The translations under genes and the position numbers were made by a program. A stretch of DNA of 64,000 bases from positions 4,371,501 through 4,435,500 of the forward strand of contig NZ_CP081966.1 in assembly GCF_019823065.1 (NCBI RefSeq), read 5' to 3'. How positions within the stretch are numbered: position 1 is the stretch's first letter; the number at the start of each line of letters is the position of its first letter. This DNA comes from Pseudomonas mosselii. Lineage in GTDB: Bacteria; Pseudomonadota; Gammaproteobacteria; Pseudomonadales; Pseudomonadaceae. Under the pieces are notes generated by a model. That model had not been told where the DNA came from. It ran no database searches and saw only the letters and a list, made by a program, of their open reading frames with translations. Below are positions 51,584 to 61,554 of this stretch, in pieces.

Positions 51584-52339
51584 TCAGACGCCACCGAAAC
51601 TGCCGGCCAGGGTGCCCATGATCAGCGCCCAGCCATCGACCAGCACGAACAGCATGATCTTGAACGGCAACGAAATGATCAGCGGCGACAGCATCATCAT
51701 ACCCATGGCCATCAGCACGCTGGCGACCACCATGTCGATGATCAGGAACGGGATGAAGATCATGAAACCGATCTGGAACGCGGTCTTGAGCTCGGAGGTG
51801 ACGAACGCCGGCACCAGGATCGTCAGCGGCACCTGGTCGGGCCCGGCAATGTCGGTGCGCTTGGACAGGCGCATGAACAGGTCGAGGTCGCTCTGTCGGG
51901 TCTGCGCCAGCATGAAGTCCTTCAACGGCCCCTGGGCCTTGTCGATGGCCTGCTGGGCGGTCATCTGCTCGGCCAGGTAGGGCTGCAGGGCGTCCTTGTT
52001 CACCCGGTCGAACACCGGCGCCATGATGAACATGGTCAGGAACAGCGCCATGCCGGTGAGCACCTGGTTCGATGGCGTCTGCTGCAGGCCCAGGGCCTGG
52101 CGCAAGATGGAGAAGACGATGATGATGCGGGTGAAGCTGGTCATCAGGATGACGAACGCCGGGATGAAACTCAGCGCCGTCATGATCAGCAGGATCTGCA
52201 GGCTGACCGAATATTCCTGCTGCCCGTCCGCCCCACTGGACAGGGTGATGGCCGGGATCGACAGCGGGTCGGCGGCCAGGGCCAGTGGTGCTGCCAACAG
52301 CAGCGCCAGGGTCAACAAAAAGCGCAGCGCGCCGCTCAT
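51584..52339 (-). CDS. fliP: Flagellar export protein FliP
   Basis: 251 residues from the ATG at 52339, which overlaps the fliO stop by one base (TGATG); a GTG one codon upstream is also possible. Cleavable signal peptide ending near LALAADP, then [40 protein letters not shown] and the C-terminal [20 protein letters not shown]. All are conserved in the FliP gate protein. Confidence 0.97.
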   Translation of the reverse strand: MSGALRFLLTLALLLAAPLALAADPLSIPAITLSSGADGQQEYSVSLQILLIMTALSFIPAFVILMTSFTRIIIVFSILRQALGLQQTPSNQVLTGMALFLTMFIMAPVFDRVNKDALQPYLAEQMTAQQAIDKAQGPLKDFMLAQTRQSDLDLFMRLSKRTDIAGPDQVPLTILVPAFVTSELKTAFQIGFMIFIPFLIIDMVVASVLMAMGMMMLSPLIISLPFKIMLFVLVDGWALIMGTLAGSFGGV

Positions 52340-52788
52340 CACGTCTTGTCCTTCTGATCCTTGCCCATCAGCTCGAGCAGCCGTTGGGCGAATTCCGGCG
52401 CGGCCTGGCGCGCCGTAGCGGGCACCTCCACGGGCTCGGCCAGCACATGCAAGGCCTCGATGCTGCCGGGACTGTGACCGATCAGGATCTGCTCCTTGCC
52501 CACCTGCACCAGCAGCAACCGGTCGCGCGGGCCGATGGCCCGGCTGCCGACGATCTCGATCACCTGCGCGCCACGCTGAGCATTGCCCTGCATGCGGCGC
52601 AGCAACCAGGCCAGGAAGAAGATAAGCCCCACCACCAGCAGCAGACCGAAGACCATCTGAGCCAACTGCGCGCCCAAACCGCCGGGCAACGGCGCGGCAG
52701 CCGAGGCGTTGGGCTCGGCCGCGGCGATCACCACTTCACTGACCAGCAATGCACCGAGGGCAATCAGGCCCCGCACCATGCGCTTCAC
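52339..52788 (-). CDS. fliO: Flagellar export apparatus protein FliO
   Basis: 149 residues. Short signal-like start, one membrane helix ([20 protein letters not shown]) and a cytosolic domain with [20 protein letters not shown], the FliO signature. It assists FliP assembly. Its start abuts the fliN stop by one base. Confidence 0.93.
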   Translation of the reverse strand: MKRMVRGLIALGALLVSEVVIAAAEPNASAAAPLPGGLGAQLAQMVFGLLLVVGLIFFLAWLLRRMQGNAQRGAQVIEIVGSRAIGPRDRLLLVQVGKEQILIGHSPGSIEALHVLAEPVEVPATARQAAPEFAQRLLELMGKDQKDKT

Positions 52789-53253
52789 TCAGCGCAGCTT
52801 CTTGATACGTTCGCTGGGGCTGATCACGTCGGTCAGGCGGATGCCGAACTTCTCGTTGACCACGACCACTTCGCCATGGGCGATGAGGGTGCCGTTGACC
52901 AGCACGTCCAGCGGCTCGCCCGCCAGGCGGTCCAGTTCGATCACCGAACCCTGGTTGAGCTGCAGCAGGTTGCGGATGCTGATCTCGGTGCTGCCCACCT
53001 CCATGGAGATGCTCACCGGAATGTCCAGGATCACATCCAGGTTCGGGCCTTCGAGGCTGACGTGCTCGTTGGGCTTGGGCGAACTGGCGAATTCCTCCAT
53101 CGGCAGGCGATCGCCACCAAGGTGGCCGGCATCGCCACCGAGCAAGGCATCGATGTCGGCCTGCCCGGCATCACCCGTCTCTTCCAGGGCAGCAGCCCAT
53201 TCGTCGGCCAGGGCCTGTTCCTCGGGAGAGTTGATCTCGTTTTCGTTAGCCAT
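52789..53253 (-). CDS. fliN: Flagellar motor switch protein FliN
   Basis: 154 residues from the ATG at 53253 (GAGGAA upstream); a slightly longer frame to 53271 is less likely. Acidic variable N-terminus, then the SpoA (C-ring) domain: LDVILDIPVSISMEVGSTEI, IRNLLQLNQGSVIELDRLAG, VNGTLIAHGEVVVVNEKFGI. Forms the C-ring with FliM. Confidence 0.96.
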   Translation of the reverse strand: MANENEINSPEEQALADEWAAALEETGDAGQADIDALLGGDAGHLGGDRLPMEEFASSPKPNEHVSLEGPNLDVILDIPVSISMEVGSTEISIRNLLQLNQGSVIELDRLAGEPLDVLVNGTLIAHGEVVVVNEKFGIRLTDVISPSERIKKLR

Positions 53254-53299
53254 GATTTCCTCGACAGGCATTCAATACGTTGGAGCGATCGGCACGCCG

Positions 53300-54268
53300 T
53301 CAGCGGCGCTCGATCGGGTCGATGATCTGCAGCGACAGGGTGCCCTTGTGCGAGCCCAGCCGCGCCTTGAACGACGGCACGCCGTTGGCGCGCAGCACCA
53401 GGTGCTCCGGCAGCTCCACCGGAATCACGTCACCCGGCTGCATGTGCAGGATGTCGCGCAGCTTCAACTGGCGGCGGGCGACCGTGGCCGACACCGGCAC
53501 ATTGACGTCCAGCACGTCTTCGCGCAGGGCCTTGACCCAGCGTTCGTCCTGGTCGTCCAGATCGGACTGGAAACCGGCGTCGAGCATTTCGCGCACCGGC
53601 TCGATCATCGAGTACGGCATGGTCACGTGCAGATCGCCGCCACCGCCGTCGAGCTCGATGTGGAAGGTCGAGACCACCACCGCCTCGCTGGGGCCGACGA
53701 TGTTGGCCATGGCCGGGTTGACCTCGGAGTTGATGTACTCGAAGGTGACCGGCATGATCGCCTGCCAGGCTTCCTTGAGGTCGACGAAGCACTGGTCCAG
53801 GACCATGCGCACCACGCGCAGCTCAGTCGGCGTGAACTCACGACCCTCGATCTTGGCGTGACGGCCGTCGCCACCGAAGAAGTTGTCCACCAGCTTGAAC
53901 ACCAGCTTGGCGTCGAGGATGAACAGCGCGGTGCCACGCAACGGCTTGATCTTGACCAAGTTGAGGCTGGTGGGCACGTACAGCGAGTGCACGTACTCGC
54001 CGAACTTCATCACCTGCACGCCGCCCACTGCCACGTCGGCGGAGCGACGCAGCAGGTTGAACATGCTGATGCGGGTATAACGGGCGAAACGCTCGTTGAT
54101 CATTTCCAGGGTCGGCATGCGACCCCGCACGATACGGTCCTGACTGGTCAGGTCGTAGCTCTTGATGCTGCCGGGCTCGCCAGCGCTCTCGGTTTGTACC
54201 AGCCCATCGTCCACCCCATGCAACAGGGCATCGATCTCATCCTGGGACAGCAGGTCCTGCACGGCCAT
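53300..54268 (-). CDS. fliM: Flagellar motor switch protein FliM
   Basis: 322 residues. N-terminal CheY-binding peptide VQDLLSQDEIDALLHGVDD, middle CheC-like domain (FARYTRISMFNLLRRSADVA; GTALFILDAKLVFKLVDNFF), C-terminal SpoA domain (LKLRDILHMQPGDVIPVELP). Binds phosphorylated CheY and sets the rotation sense. Ten bases after fliL. Confidence 0.97.
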   Translation of the reverse strand: MAVQDLLSQDEIDALLHGVDDGLVQTESAGEPGSIKSYDLTSQDRIVRGRMPTLEMINERFARYTRISMFNLLRRSADVAVGGVQVMKFGEYVHSLYVPTSLNLVKIKPLRGTALFILDAKLVFKLVDNFFGGDGRHAKIEGREFTPTELRVVRMVLDQCFVDLKEAWQAIMPVTFEYINSEVNPAMANIVGPSEAVVVSTFHIELDGGGGDLHVTMPYSMIEPVREMLDAGFQSDLDDQDERWVKALREDVLDVNVPVSATVARRQLKLRDILHMQPGDVIPVELPEHLVLRANGVPSFKARLGSHKGTLSLQIIDPIERR

Positions 54269-54278
54269 CTATGTGCTC

Positions 54279-54776
54279 CTACTGCAATACGAAATTGGTG
54301 AACAGCAACTGGTCGACGACCGGCCTGCCGACTTCCTTCTGCGCCACTTCCTGCACTACCGCGGTGGCCTTCTGACGCAGCATCTCCTGCCCGACCGGGC
54401 TGCTGGCGAGGGTGTCGAAGCCCTGGCCGGAGAACATCATCACCAGGTTGTTGCGGATCACCGGCATGTGCACTTTCAGCGCCTCCAGGTCGGCCTGGTT
54501 GCGCCCCTGCATGGTAATGCTCACCTGCATGTAGCGCTGGCGGCCGTTCTGGTTGAAGTTGACCACGAAGGCCGGCGCCAGGGGTTCGTAGATCGCCGCC
54601 GGCTTTACGTTGCTCTGCGCAGCGTCAGGCGCTGGCGCCGACGCGCTCTTGTGCATGAAGAACCACGTGGCGCCCACCGACAGGCCGACCGCCAGGAGCA
54701 GGGCCAGCACCAGCAGCAGGATCAACTTGAGTTTGCCTTTAGTGGCGGGGTCTTTCACTGCGTCACTCTTCGCCAT
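54279..54776 (-). CDS. fliL: Flagellar basal-body protein FliL
   Basis: 165 residues. Cytosolic Lys-rich start, one membrane anchor (LILLLVLALLLAVGLSVGAT), and a periplasmic domain ending QKEVGRPVVDQLLFTNFVLQ, the FliL hallmark. Stabilises the stator-rotor interaction. Confidence 0.96.
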   Translation of the reverse strand: MAKSDAVKDPATKGKLKLILLLVLALLLAVGLSVGATWFFMHKSASAPAPDAAQSNVKPAAIYEPLAPAFVVNFNQNGRQRYMQVSITMQGRNQADLEALKVHMPVIRNNLVMMFSGQGFDTLASSPVGQEMLRQKATAVVQEVAQKEVGRPVVDQLLFTNFVLQ

Positions 54777-54865
54777 GCCAATAATCCGTCGTCCATCGGG
54801 GTTTCAAAGAAGGATGACGTGGCTTGAGCAAGTGTTATGCCAGATTTGACCGAGAAGGAAGGTAC

Positions 54866-54916
54866 CGGCCCTGTCGCCAGACAAGCGCCACCCGAAGGTG
54901 GCCGCGCAGGGCCGGC
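54866..54916. terminator. Hairpins between fliK and fliL
   Basis: CCGGCCCTG...CAGGGCCGG encloses a second hairpin GCCACC-CGAA-GGTGGC. This suggests that fliK ends a transcript and fliL starts a new one. Confidence 0.6.
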
Positions 54917-54921
54917 GAATA

Positions 54922-56262
54922 TCAGGCGTAATAGTCGACCATGCTGTCGCCGACCACCACTTGATGCTCGGCAGGACGCGCGCCCTCGGCAGGATTGACG
55001 CCCTCCCCAACCGCCTCGGCGCGGCGCGCCGCCACGCCGGACAGGCTCGAGCCGCCCTGCTGCGCCTGCTGCTGTTGCTGGCCGCGGGACTGGTCGGCCA
55101 CGCTGACGTCCGGCTGCGCCAGCCCCTGCTGGGCGAACAGCTCGCGCAGCCGGTAGACCTGGCTGTCCAGCGCATCGCGCACGCCGGCATGCCCACTGAC
55201 AAAGTGAATCTGGGTGGGCTGGTCCGCCGCGACATTGACGCGGATGTCCAGGCGCCCCAATTCAGCGGGTTCAAGCTGGATGTCCGCCGACTTGAGGTTC
55301 TGGCTCGACAGGTACATGACCCGGTTCACCAGGCCTTCGGCCCAGGCGCCCTGGTTCATCGCCAGCGGCTGCTGCAGCGGGTTCGGGGTCACCGGTACGG
55401 CATTGGCGGTCTTGGGCGTCGCCGCCTGCGTCAGGCTGGCCAGACGGTCGGCGAAGTCATCGATCCGCGTGTCGCTGCTGGCGCCCTTGATATCCTTGAG
55501 GCCATCGTCGATCAGCCCGGCGAATGCCTTGTCGCCATGCTCGGCGTTCCCCGCTTCCTGCTCGGCCTTGCCAACCACGTTCGCCAAGGTATTGACGGCT
55601 GTGGCGGCGGGATCGGCAGGCGCCTGGCTGCTGTCGGAGCGGCTACTGGCCGCATGGGCCGATGTGGTTCCCTTGGCCTGGGCGTCCTGCTCCAGCGCCA
55701 GGCGCAAGGTCGGCATGTTGGCCAGAGGGTCCGCCTCCGGATCGAACGCGGCATCCTTGGGCGCTTCCTCGACGACCGCCGCCGCCGACACAGGCTGTGG
55801 CGCCTGCGCCGCCGCCTGCAGCACCGGGGCGACCGCTTCGGCCTGGGCCTGGATCAACTGCGCGCCCGGCTGGGCGTCGGTGACCTGGCCAGCCACCAGG
55901 CTGGCATCAAAGGACGAGGTAGTGTCGCCTTCGGTGGCTTCATCCGCCTCGGCAACAGGCTTGCTGCCCGGGATGACTGGCAAGTTATTGCCGTCATCGG
56001 CAACCGCCGGCTTGCTGGCGTCGTCCGGCTTGCCGCCTGCGGCAGGTGCGGCCTGCTCCTTGGATTTGGCCGGGTCGGCCCCCTTGGCGACCTTGTCGTC
56101 ACGCGCTGGAACGCTGTCGCGCCCCTGCCGGGCCATGACCTGGTCGAAGCCATCGCCTTGGCTGGCCGGGGCTTGCAGCGGCTTGTCCGCCACACTGGCA
56201 GCCGGGCGCGACGTCTTGTTGACGAGGCCGGCTTGCAACAATGGATTGGATGCGACAGGCAT
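54922..56262 (-). CDS. fliK: Flagellar hook-length control protein FliK
   Basis: 446 residues. Long low-complexity Ala/Asp/Gln-rich ruler region (residues ~20-300), then the conserved C-terminal Flg_hook domain: MNQGAWAEGLVNRVMYLSSQ, SADIQLEPAELGRLDIRVNV, THIHFVSGHAGVRDAL-like block and VYRLRELFAQQGLAQPDVSV. It measures the hook and triggers the FlhB specificity switch. The promoter side faces hptB. Confidence 0.95.
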   Translation of the reverse strand: MPVASNPLLQAGLVNKTSRPAASVADKPLQAPASQGDGFDQVMARQGRDSVPARDDKVAKGADPAKSKEQAAPAAGGKPDDASKPAVADDGNNLPVIPGSKPVAEADEATEGDTTSSFDASLVAGQVTDAQPGAQLIQAQAEAVAPVLQAAAQAPQPVSAAAVVEEAPKDAAFDPEADPLANMPTLRLALEQDAQAKGTTSAHAASSRSDSSQAPADPAATAVNTLANVVGKAEQEAGNAEHGDKAFAGLIDDGLKDIKGASSDTRIDDFADRLASLTQAATPKTANAVPVTPNPLQQPLAMNQGAWAEGLVNRVMYLSSQNLKSADIQLEPAELGRLDIRVNVAADQPTQIHFVSGHAGVRDALDSQVYRLRELFAQQGLAQPDVSVADQSRGQQQQQAQQGGSSLSGVAARRAEAVGEGVNPAEGARPAEHQVVVGDSMVDYYA

Positions 56263-56330
56263 TGAGAGGTCTCCGCTGCAGAACTGGTAAAATGCGTCTG
56301 TGCGAAGAAAAGCAAAACTCGCGCCAATTT

Positions 56331-56678
56331 TTACTCGGCGGCGATCCGCTGCCGCTCGGCACGGTAGAAACGCTGGACCTCCACGTACTCCTGGTCGATG
56401 CGGTTGATCAGGTCTTCAATACCGTACAAAGGTTGCTGGCGGACCCGCTCCTCCAACTCCCGGCACAGCTCGGCCAGTCCAACGGCGCCCATGTTGCTGC
56501 TGCTGCCCTTGAAGCTGTGCGCGGCCAGGCCCAGCTCTTCGGCGTCCTTGGCCTCGTGCAGCTGGCTCAGGCGTCGCTCGGAGTCTTCGAGGAAGGTTTC
56601 CAGCAACTGCAGGTAGCCATCTTCCATGACCTCCCGCAAGTCACTCAGCACCCTCTGATCGATATGCATGTCCACCAC
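56331..56678 (-). CDS. hptB: Hpt-domain phosphotransfer protein HptB
   Basis: 115 residues from a GTG at 56678 (GGGAG seven bases upstream); an ATG at 56669 is the alternative. Four-helix Hpt domain with the phospho-accepting His in LGLAAHSFKGSSSNMGAVGL. It sits directly after the HsbR/HsbA genes, matching the HptB-HsbR-HsbA module of Pseudomonas that links hybrid sensor kinases to motility and biofilm control. The symbol rests on this context. Confidence 0.88.
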   Translation of the reverse strand: MVDMHIDQRVLSDLREVMEDGYLQLLETFLEDSERRLSQLHEAKDAEELGLAAHSFKGSSSNMGAVGLAELCRELEERVRQQPLYGIEDLINRIDQEYVEVQRFYRAERQRIAAE

Positions 56679-56712
56679 TTGTTCACTCCCTGATCAAGCC
56701 GCGCAAACCGGC

Positions 56713-58404
56713 TCACCATTGAAACTCCACGCGCGCCAGACGGCCACCTTCCAGCCACTGGGCATTTTCCGCCAGCCGCCGCACCAGGCTCACTCCGCGC
56801 CCACTGAACCCGTGCCAACACGGCCTGTCGAGCGGCAAGCGCGCCACATCGAAGCCTGCGCCGCTGTCGCGAACCTCGATGGTCAGACGCCCGCCCGCAC
56901 CTTGAGGTTCCACCCGCAGGGCAATGCCGACGCTGCCATGCACCTCGCGTCCCAGACGCTCGGCGCGCTGGCGATAGTACTCGGCGAAGCCGTCGGCGTC
57001 GCACTTGAGCGCCGAGTCCAACCCCAGCACGCCATGCTCCAGCGCATTGGCATACAGCTCGCTCAGCACACTGTGCAACTTGCCGCTGCTAGGCCTGAGC
57101 CCATGAATCTCCTGCAACAGCTGTACCAGATATGGCACCGGGTTGAAGCGACCCAGGCTCTCGCCCCGCAACTCGAACTGCATCGACCAGTCCAGTGGGC
57201 TGGAACGACCACTGTCGGAGTACACCACCGCCTGCGGCGCGACAGGCTCGGGGCCCAGCATGCGGATATCGCACAGGCTGATATCGTCACGAGACTGACC
57301 ACCGAATCCCGCCAGCGCCTGCATAAGCTCGTCGAACAACACCGCCGGATCACGGTTGGCCGCCAGCACCTCGCGCAGGCGCTCCACGCCAAACAGGCAG
57401 TCCTGCTCATCAGCCGTATCAACGACGCCGTCTGACAGCAGGAACAACCGCTCTCCCACCGCAAGCGGCATCACCTCGGTAGCATCGTCGAACTGTTCGG
57501 GCGAAAGGATTCCCAGCGGCAAGTGGCGCGAAGGGAGGACACCCAGCACCTCGCCTTGCGACGACAAACGATAGCCATCCGGCATGCCACCGTTCCAGAG
57601 CTCCACCGTCCCTCGCTGGTAACTCAGGTTGAGCAACAGCGCGCAACAGAACATATCCACGGGCAGGATGCGCTTGAGCTTGGCGTTCATCTCCCGCAGG
57701 GTTTCGACCAGGCCATAGCCCTTGGCAGTCATGCCATAGAACACTTCCGCCAATGGCATGGCGCCGACCGCGGCCGGCAAGCCATGACCGGTGAAGTCAC
57801 CCAGTAGCACATGCATGTCGCCCGAAGGCGTATACGCCGCCAGCAACAGGTCGCCGTTGAACAACGCATAGGGCGACTGCAGGTAACGGATATTCGCAGC
57901 ACTCAGGCAGCCGGAGTGGGCGACCTTGTCGAACACCGCCTTGGCCACCCGCTGTTCGTTGAGCAGGTGATGGTGATGGCGGGCAATCTGGTCGCGCTGC
58001 TCCAGCACCGTTGCCTGCAGGCGACGCAAACGGTCCATGGCGCGGATCTTCGCCGCCAGGATGACGGCACTGTAGGGCTTGGCCATGAAGTCGTCGCCAC
58101 CGGCCTCCAGGCAACGCACCAGCCCCTGCTCTTCATTGAGCGAGGTCAGGAAGATGATCGGCACCAACGCCTCGCCCGCCAGCGCCTTGATCCGCCGCGC
58201 CGCCTCGAAACCATCCATCACCGGCATCAGCGCATCGAGCAGCACCAGCTGCGGTCGTCGCTCGGCGAACAGCGCCACCGCCTGCTCGCCATTCTCGGCG
58301 GTGACCACCACGTGCCCCTGGCGGCGGACGATCTGCGCCAGCAACATCCTGTCCGCGGCGCCGTCCTCGGCCACCAGCACGGTCAACGGCTGATCGGCAG
58401 CCAT
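56713..58404 (-). CDS. hsbR: Response regulator with PP2C phosphatase and kinase-like domains (HsbR)
   Basis: 563 residues from the ATG at 58404; a TTG at 58416 overlapping the hsbA stop is possible. Receiver domain at ~5-125 with the phospho-Asp in LVLLDALMPVMDGFE and the Lys in FMAKPYSAV. PP2C/RsbU phosphatase domain at ~180-385 (HVLLGDFTGHGLPAAVGAMP; ERLFLLSDGVVDTADEQD). HATPase anti-sigma-type kinase domain at ~430-560 (LYANALEHGVLGLD; GRGVSLVRRLAENAQWLEGG). It phosphorylates and dephosphorylates HsbA under HptB control. Confidence 0.9.
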   Translation of the reverse strand: MAADQPLTVLVAEDGAADRMLLAQIVRRQGHVVVTAENGEQAVALFAERRPQLVLLDALMPVMDGFEAARRIKALAGEALVPIIFLTSLNEEQGLVRCLEAGGDDFMAKPYSAVILAAKIRAMDRLRRLQATVLEQRDQIARHHHHLLNEQRVAKAVFDKVAHSGCLSAANIRYLQSPYALFNGDLLLAAYTPSGDMHVLLGDFTGHGLPAAVGAMPLAEVFYGMTAKGYGLVETLREMNAKLKRILPVDMFCCALLLNLSYQRGTVELWNGGMPDGYRLSSQGEVLGVLPSRHLPLGILSPEQFDDATEVMPLAVGERLFLLSDGVVDTADEQDCLFGVERLREVLAANRDPAVLFDELMQALAGFGGQSRDDISLCDIRMLGPEPVAPQAVVYSDSGRSSPLDWSMQFELRGESLGRFNPVPYLVQLLQEIHGLRPSSGKLHSVLSELYANALEHGVLGLDSALKCDADGFAEYYRQRAERLGREVHGSVGIALRVEPQGAGGRLTIEVRDSGAGFDVARLPLDRPCWHGFSGRGVSLVRRLAENAQWLEGGRLARVEFQW

Positions 58405-58412
58405 GGCCAGGC

Positions 58413-58718
58413 TCAACTGATGTCGAACAGCTTTTCGAAGTTTGAGATCGCCAGGATCTTGCGCACATCAGGGCTGGCATGGACCACACGGATATCCGAG
58501 TCCTCGCCGCCGACATGGTCGCGCAGCAACAGCAACATGCCCAGCGCCGAGCTGTCGAGATACGTGGCTTCCTTCAGATCGACCACCACGGAATCCGGGC
58601 GCGGACGCTGATGCTCGTAGGCATTCCTGAATTCCTGATGCTTGCCGAAATCAAAACGCCCCTTGACCTTGATCGTCAGCTTTTTCCCGTCCTGTGAAAA
58701 ATCAGTTTCGACTGCCAT
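58413..58718 (-). CDS. hsbA: STAS-domain anti-anti-sigma factor HsbA
   Basis: 101 residues from the ATG at 58718 (AAGGAA upstream); the frame is open further upstream without homology. STAS fold: LTIKVKGRFDFGKHQEFRNA, VVVDLKEATYLDSSALGMLL with the phosphorylatable Ser in YLDSSALG. In P. aeruginosa HsbA binds the anti-sigma factor FlgM or a diguanylate cyclase depending on its phosphorylation; the same role is likely here. It is followed closely by hsbR. Confidence 0.9.
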   Translation of the reverse strand: MAVETDFSQDGKKLTIKVKGRFDFGKHQEFRNAYEHQRPRPDSVVVDLKEATYLDSSALGMLLLLRDHVGGEDSDIRVVHASPDVRKILAISNFEKLFDIS

Positions 58719-58797
58719 GCGAGCGATTCCTTCGATGATGGCGAATGCGGCTTCTGAAGGTTTAGCAGGCGCTGGCGACGAGCGCCAGTCAGGTCGA

Positions 58798-59250
58798 TCA
58801 GGGGTGACCCTGGCGTGGCAGGCGTTGGGACAGCTCGTCGAGCAGCTTCTGCTCGCGCTTGTCCTCGGCACGGCGCGCTTCGTCCAGATAACGCTGGACC
58901 AGCTTGCGCAGCCCTTCGACGCGGGCATAAGCCTGCTGCCAGGTGTTGCGGGCGTTGTTCAGGTTGTTCTGGTGCCAGGCCATGCTCTGGCGTTGCTGGG
59001 TCATTGCCGTTTCCAGCTGCCCGAGGAAACGCTGGTAGTTGACCAGCCAGTTGCCGTCGACACCCTGGCTGCCGCGATTGATCCATTGCTGCTGATAGGC
59101 CTCGCGAAAACTCTCGAGCTCGGCCTGCTTGGCCTGGGCATCGCTGAGCAGCTTCTGGAAATGCCCCAGGCGCTGGGCGGCCTTGCGCTCGGCCTCTTCG
59201 GCCATTTCCACCACCGGCACCAGGCGTGCCGCTCGGCTGGGCTGGGCCAT
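58798..59250 (-). CDS. fliJ: Flagellar export chaperone FliJ
   Basis: 150 residues, nearly all coiled coil: RLVPVVEMAEEAERKAAQRL, GHFQKLLSDAQAKQAELESF, LEGLRK-like VEGLRKLVQRYLDEARRAED. Matches FliJ length and composition. It escorts export chaperones and stimulates the gate with FliI. Six bases after fliI. Confidence 0.93.
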   Translation of the reverse strand: MAQPSRAARLVPVVEMAEEAERKAAQRLGHFQKLLSDAQAKQAELESFREAYQQQWINRGSQGVDGNWLVNYQRFLGQLETAMTQQRQSMAWHQNNLNNARNTWQQAYARVEGLRKLVQRYLDEARRAEDKREQKLLDELSQRLPRQGHP

Positions 59251-59256
59251 GATCTA

Positions 59257-60612
59257 TCAGCCCGCTGGCGGCGCGAACACCGCGGCCAGTTCTTCACGGC
59301 TCTGCGCCATGCCGACATTCTCATCCAGACGTTGGCGCAGGAAATCCACCAGTTTGGGTTGCAGGGCGATGGCCAGGTCGGTTTCCGGATCACCACCGGC
59401 CACATAGGCGCCGACACTGATCAGGTCGCGGCTCTGCGACAGGCGCGACCACAGCTGCTTGAATTTCTGCGCCTGACGCAGGTGATCGGGATCGACCACC
59501 TGGGGCATGACCCGGCTGATCGAGGCCTCGATGTCGATGGCCGGGTAGTGCCCTTCCTCGGCCAAGCGCCGGGACAGCACGAAGTGACCGTCTAGCACGC
59601 CCCGCGCCGAGTCGGCGATCGGGTCCTGCTGGTCATCACCCTCGGACAGTACGGTGTAGAACGCGGTGATCGAGCCACCGCCCGGCTCGCCATTACCGGC
59701 CCGCTCCACCAGCTTGGGCAGCTTGGCGAACACCGAAGGCGGATAACCCCGGGTGGCGGGCGGCTCGCCGATGGCCAGGGCGATCTCACGCTGGGCCTGG
59801 GCGAAACGGGTCAGCGAATCCATCAGCAGCAGGACATTCTTACCCTTGTCGCGGAAATACTCGGCAATGCGCGTGCAGTACATCGCCGCACGCAGACGCA
59901 TCAACGGCGCGTCGTCCGCTGGCGAGGCCACCACCACCGAGCGCTTGAGCCCTTCCTCGCCGAGGATGTGCTCGATGAACTCCTTCACTTCGCGGCCCCG
60001 CTCACCGATCAGGCCGACCACGATGATTTCGGCCTCGGTGAAGCGGGTCATCATGCCCAGCAATACCGACTTACCGACGCCGGTACCGGCGAACAGACCC
60101 AGGCGCTGGCCACGACCGACCGTGAGCAAGCCGTTGATGCTGCGGATACCGACATCCAGCGGCTGGCTGATCGGATCACGGTTGAGCGGGTTGATGATAG
60201 GGCCGTCCATCGGCACCCAGTCCTCGGCCTTCATCCCGCCCTTGCCGTCCAGCGCGCGACCGGCGCCGTCGAGCACCCGACCGAGCATGCTCATGCCCAT
60301 CGGCAGGCGACCACTGTCGTCCAGCGGCACCACGCGGGCCCCCGGGGCCAGGCCAACGATGCTGCCGACCGGCATCAGGAACACCTTGCTGCCGGCAAAG
60401 CCCATGACTTCGGCCTCGACCTGCCCCGGGTGGTAGCTGTCGTCATTGATCACCAGGCAACGGCTGCCCACCGCCGCGCGTAGACCCTCGGCCTCGAGGG
60501 TGAGGCCGACCATGCGCAGCAGGCGCCCTTCGACGATCGGCTGGTCGGGCAGCTTCACCGCATCGGCGTAGCCCTCCAGGCGCTTGCCGAAGCTGGTACG
60601 GTCAAGGCGCAT
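59257..60612 (-). CDS. fliI: Flagellum-specific ATPase FliI
   Basis: 451 residues from the ATG at 60612, which lies inside the fliH 3' end (11-base overlap). Walker [21 protein letters not shown], Walker B region [20 protein letters not shown], and [20 protein letters not shown]. Hexameric export ATPase related to F1-beta. The C-terminal domain ends [13 protein letters not shown]. Confidence 0.97.
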   Translation of the reverse strand: MRLDRTSFGKRLEGYADAVKLPDQPIVEGRLLRMVGLTLEAEGLRAAVGSRCLVINDDSYHPGQVEAEVMGFAGSKVFLMPVGSIVGLAPGARVVPLDDSGRLPMGMSMLGRVLDGAGRALDGKGGMKAEDWVPMDGPIINPLNRDPISQPLDVGIRSINGLLTVGRGQRLGLFAGTGVGKSVLLGMMTRFTEAEIIVVGLIGERGREVKEFIEHILGEEGLKRSVVVASPADDAPLMRLRAAMYCTRIAEYFRDKGKNVLLLMDSLTRFAQAQREIALAIGEPPATRGYPPSVFAKLPKLVERAGNGEPGGGSITAFYTVLSEGDDQQDPIADSARGVLDGHFVLSRRLAEEGHYPAIDIEASISRVMPQVVDPDHLRQAQKFKQLWSRLSQSRDLISVGAYVAGGDPETDLAIALQPKLVDFLRQRLDENVGMAQSREELAAVFAPPAG

Positions 60613-61375
60613 CGGTTTCACCCGCCGGCACGTCCAGTTCGACGGAAATATCCGGCGAAGCAGGATGCAGGGACTGGTCGTGGGACTGGTCGAACAGTTG
60701 CGCCACAGCCTTCTCGATACGGGTTTCCATGGTCGCGTCGATCCGGCTGTGAGCGGTCTCGATCCGACAGCCACCCGGCAACAGCGACTCGTCCTCGAGC
60801 AGCTTCCAGCTCTCCTCGTGACGCTCGCGCAAGGCCTTTGCCAGCTCGAAGTCCTGCGGGTTGAGGTGGATACGGATGTTGTCGGCGCCCATCGGCAGCA
60901 GCTTCAACGCCTCACGAAGCACGTGGGTGATCTGGCTCGAGTCGCTGCGCAGCTCACGACCAATGACCTGGCGGGTCATGCCGGCGACCAGCTGCACCAG
61001 GGCTTTCTCGATCTGCGTATCCTGCTCGGCAATGGGCTCGAGCAGGTGGCTCATGATTTGTTCCAGGCTGGCCAGCTTGGCCGCCAGGGCCACTTCGGCT
61101 TCCTGTCGAACCTTCAGCTGGGTGCTGTGGAAGCCTTCGCGCTCGCCGGTGGCGAAGCCTTCGTTGTAGGCCTCCTGACGGATGGCCTCGAGTTCCTCGA
61201 GGGTCAGTGGCTGGACTTCCTCCAGCGGCACTTCTTCGACTTCCTCCTCGATGACTTCCGGCTCAGGCTCGGGTTCCGGCTCAGGCTCGGGATCGAAGCT
61301 GGGCAGCGCCCACACGTCCACACCCTCGAGGTCGCGGGCACGGATCAGGTCGCTGGGGTGTTCGGTGGTGGACAT
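60602..61375 (-). CDS. fliH: Flagellar assembly protein FliH
   Basis: 257 residues. Acidic N-terminus with a [10 protein letters not shown] run, a helical GxxxG-type middle ([20 protein letters not shown]) and the C-terminal FliH/V-ATPase E-like domain ([40 protein letters not shown]). Negative regulator and stator of FliI. Confidence 0.95.
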   Translation of the reverse strand: MSTTEHPSDLIRARDLEGVDVWALPSFDPEPEPEPEPEPEVIEEEVEEVPLEEVQPLTLEELEAIRQEAYNEGFATGEREGFHSTQLKVRQEAEVALAAKLASLEQIMSHLLEPIAEQDTQIEKALVQLVAGMTRQVIGRELRSDSSQITHVLREALKLLPMGADNIRIHLNPQDFELAKALRERHEESWKLLEDESLLPGGCRIETAHSRIDATMETRIEKAVAQLFDQSHDQSLHPASPDISVELDVPAGETDAP

Positions 61376-61412
61376 GTTTTCAGGTACTCAAAAGCCATCT
61401 GCAACCAATGCG

Positions 61413-61533
61413 CCCCTGTAGGAGCGGCCTTGTGTCGCGAAAGGGCTGCAAAGCAGCCCCACGATCTCGATGTCACCGCAAGCTGTCGGGGCAGCCTTGC
61501 TGCCCTTTCGCGACACAAGGTCGATCCTACAGT
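61413..61533. repeat. REP-like inverted repeat between fliG and fliH
   Basis: TGTAGGAGCGGCCTTGTGTC...GACACAAGGTCGATCCTACA with inner arms AAGGGCTGC/GCAGCCTT. It sits inside the flagellar operon and could stabilise or attenuate the transcript. Confidence 0.8.
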
Positions 61534-61554
61534 AGAACGCGCGCGCCCCACCGA

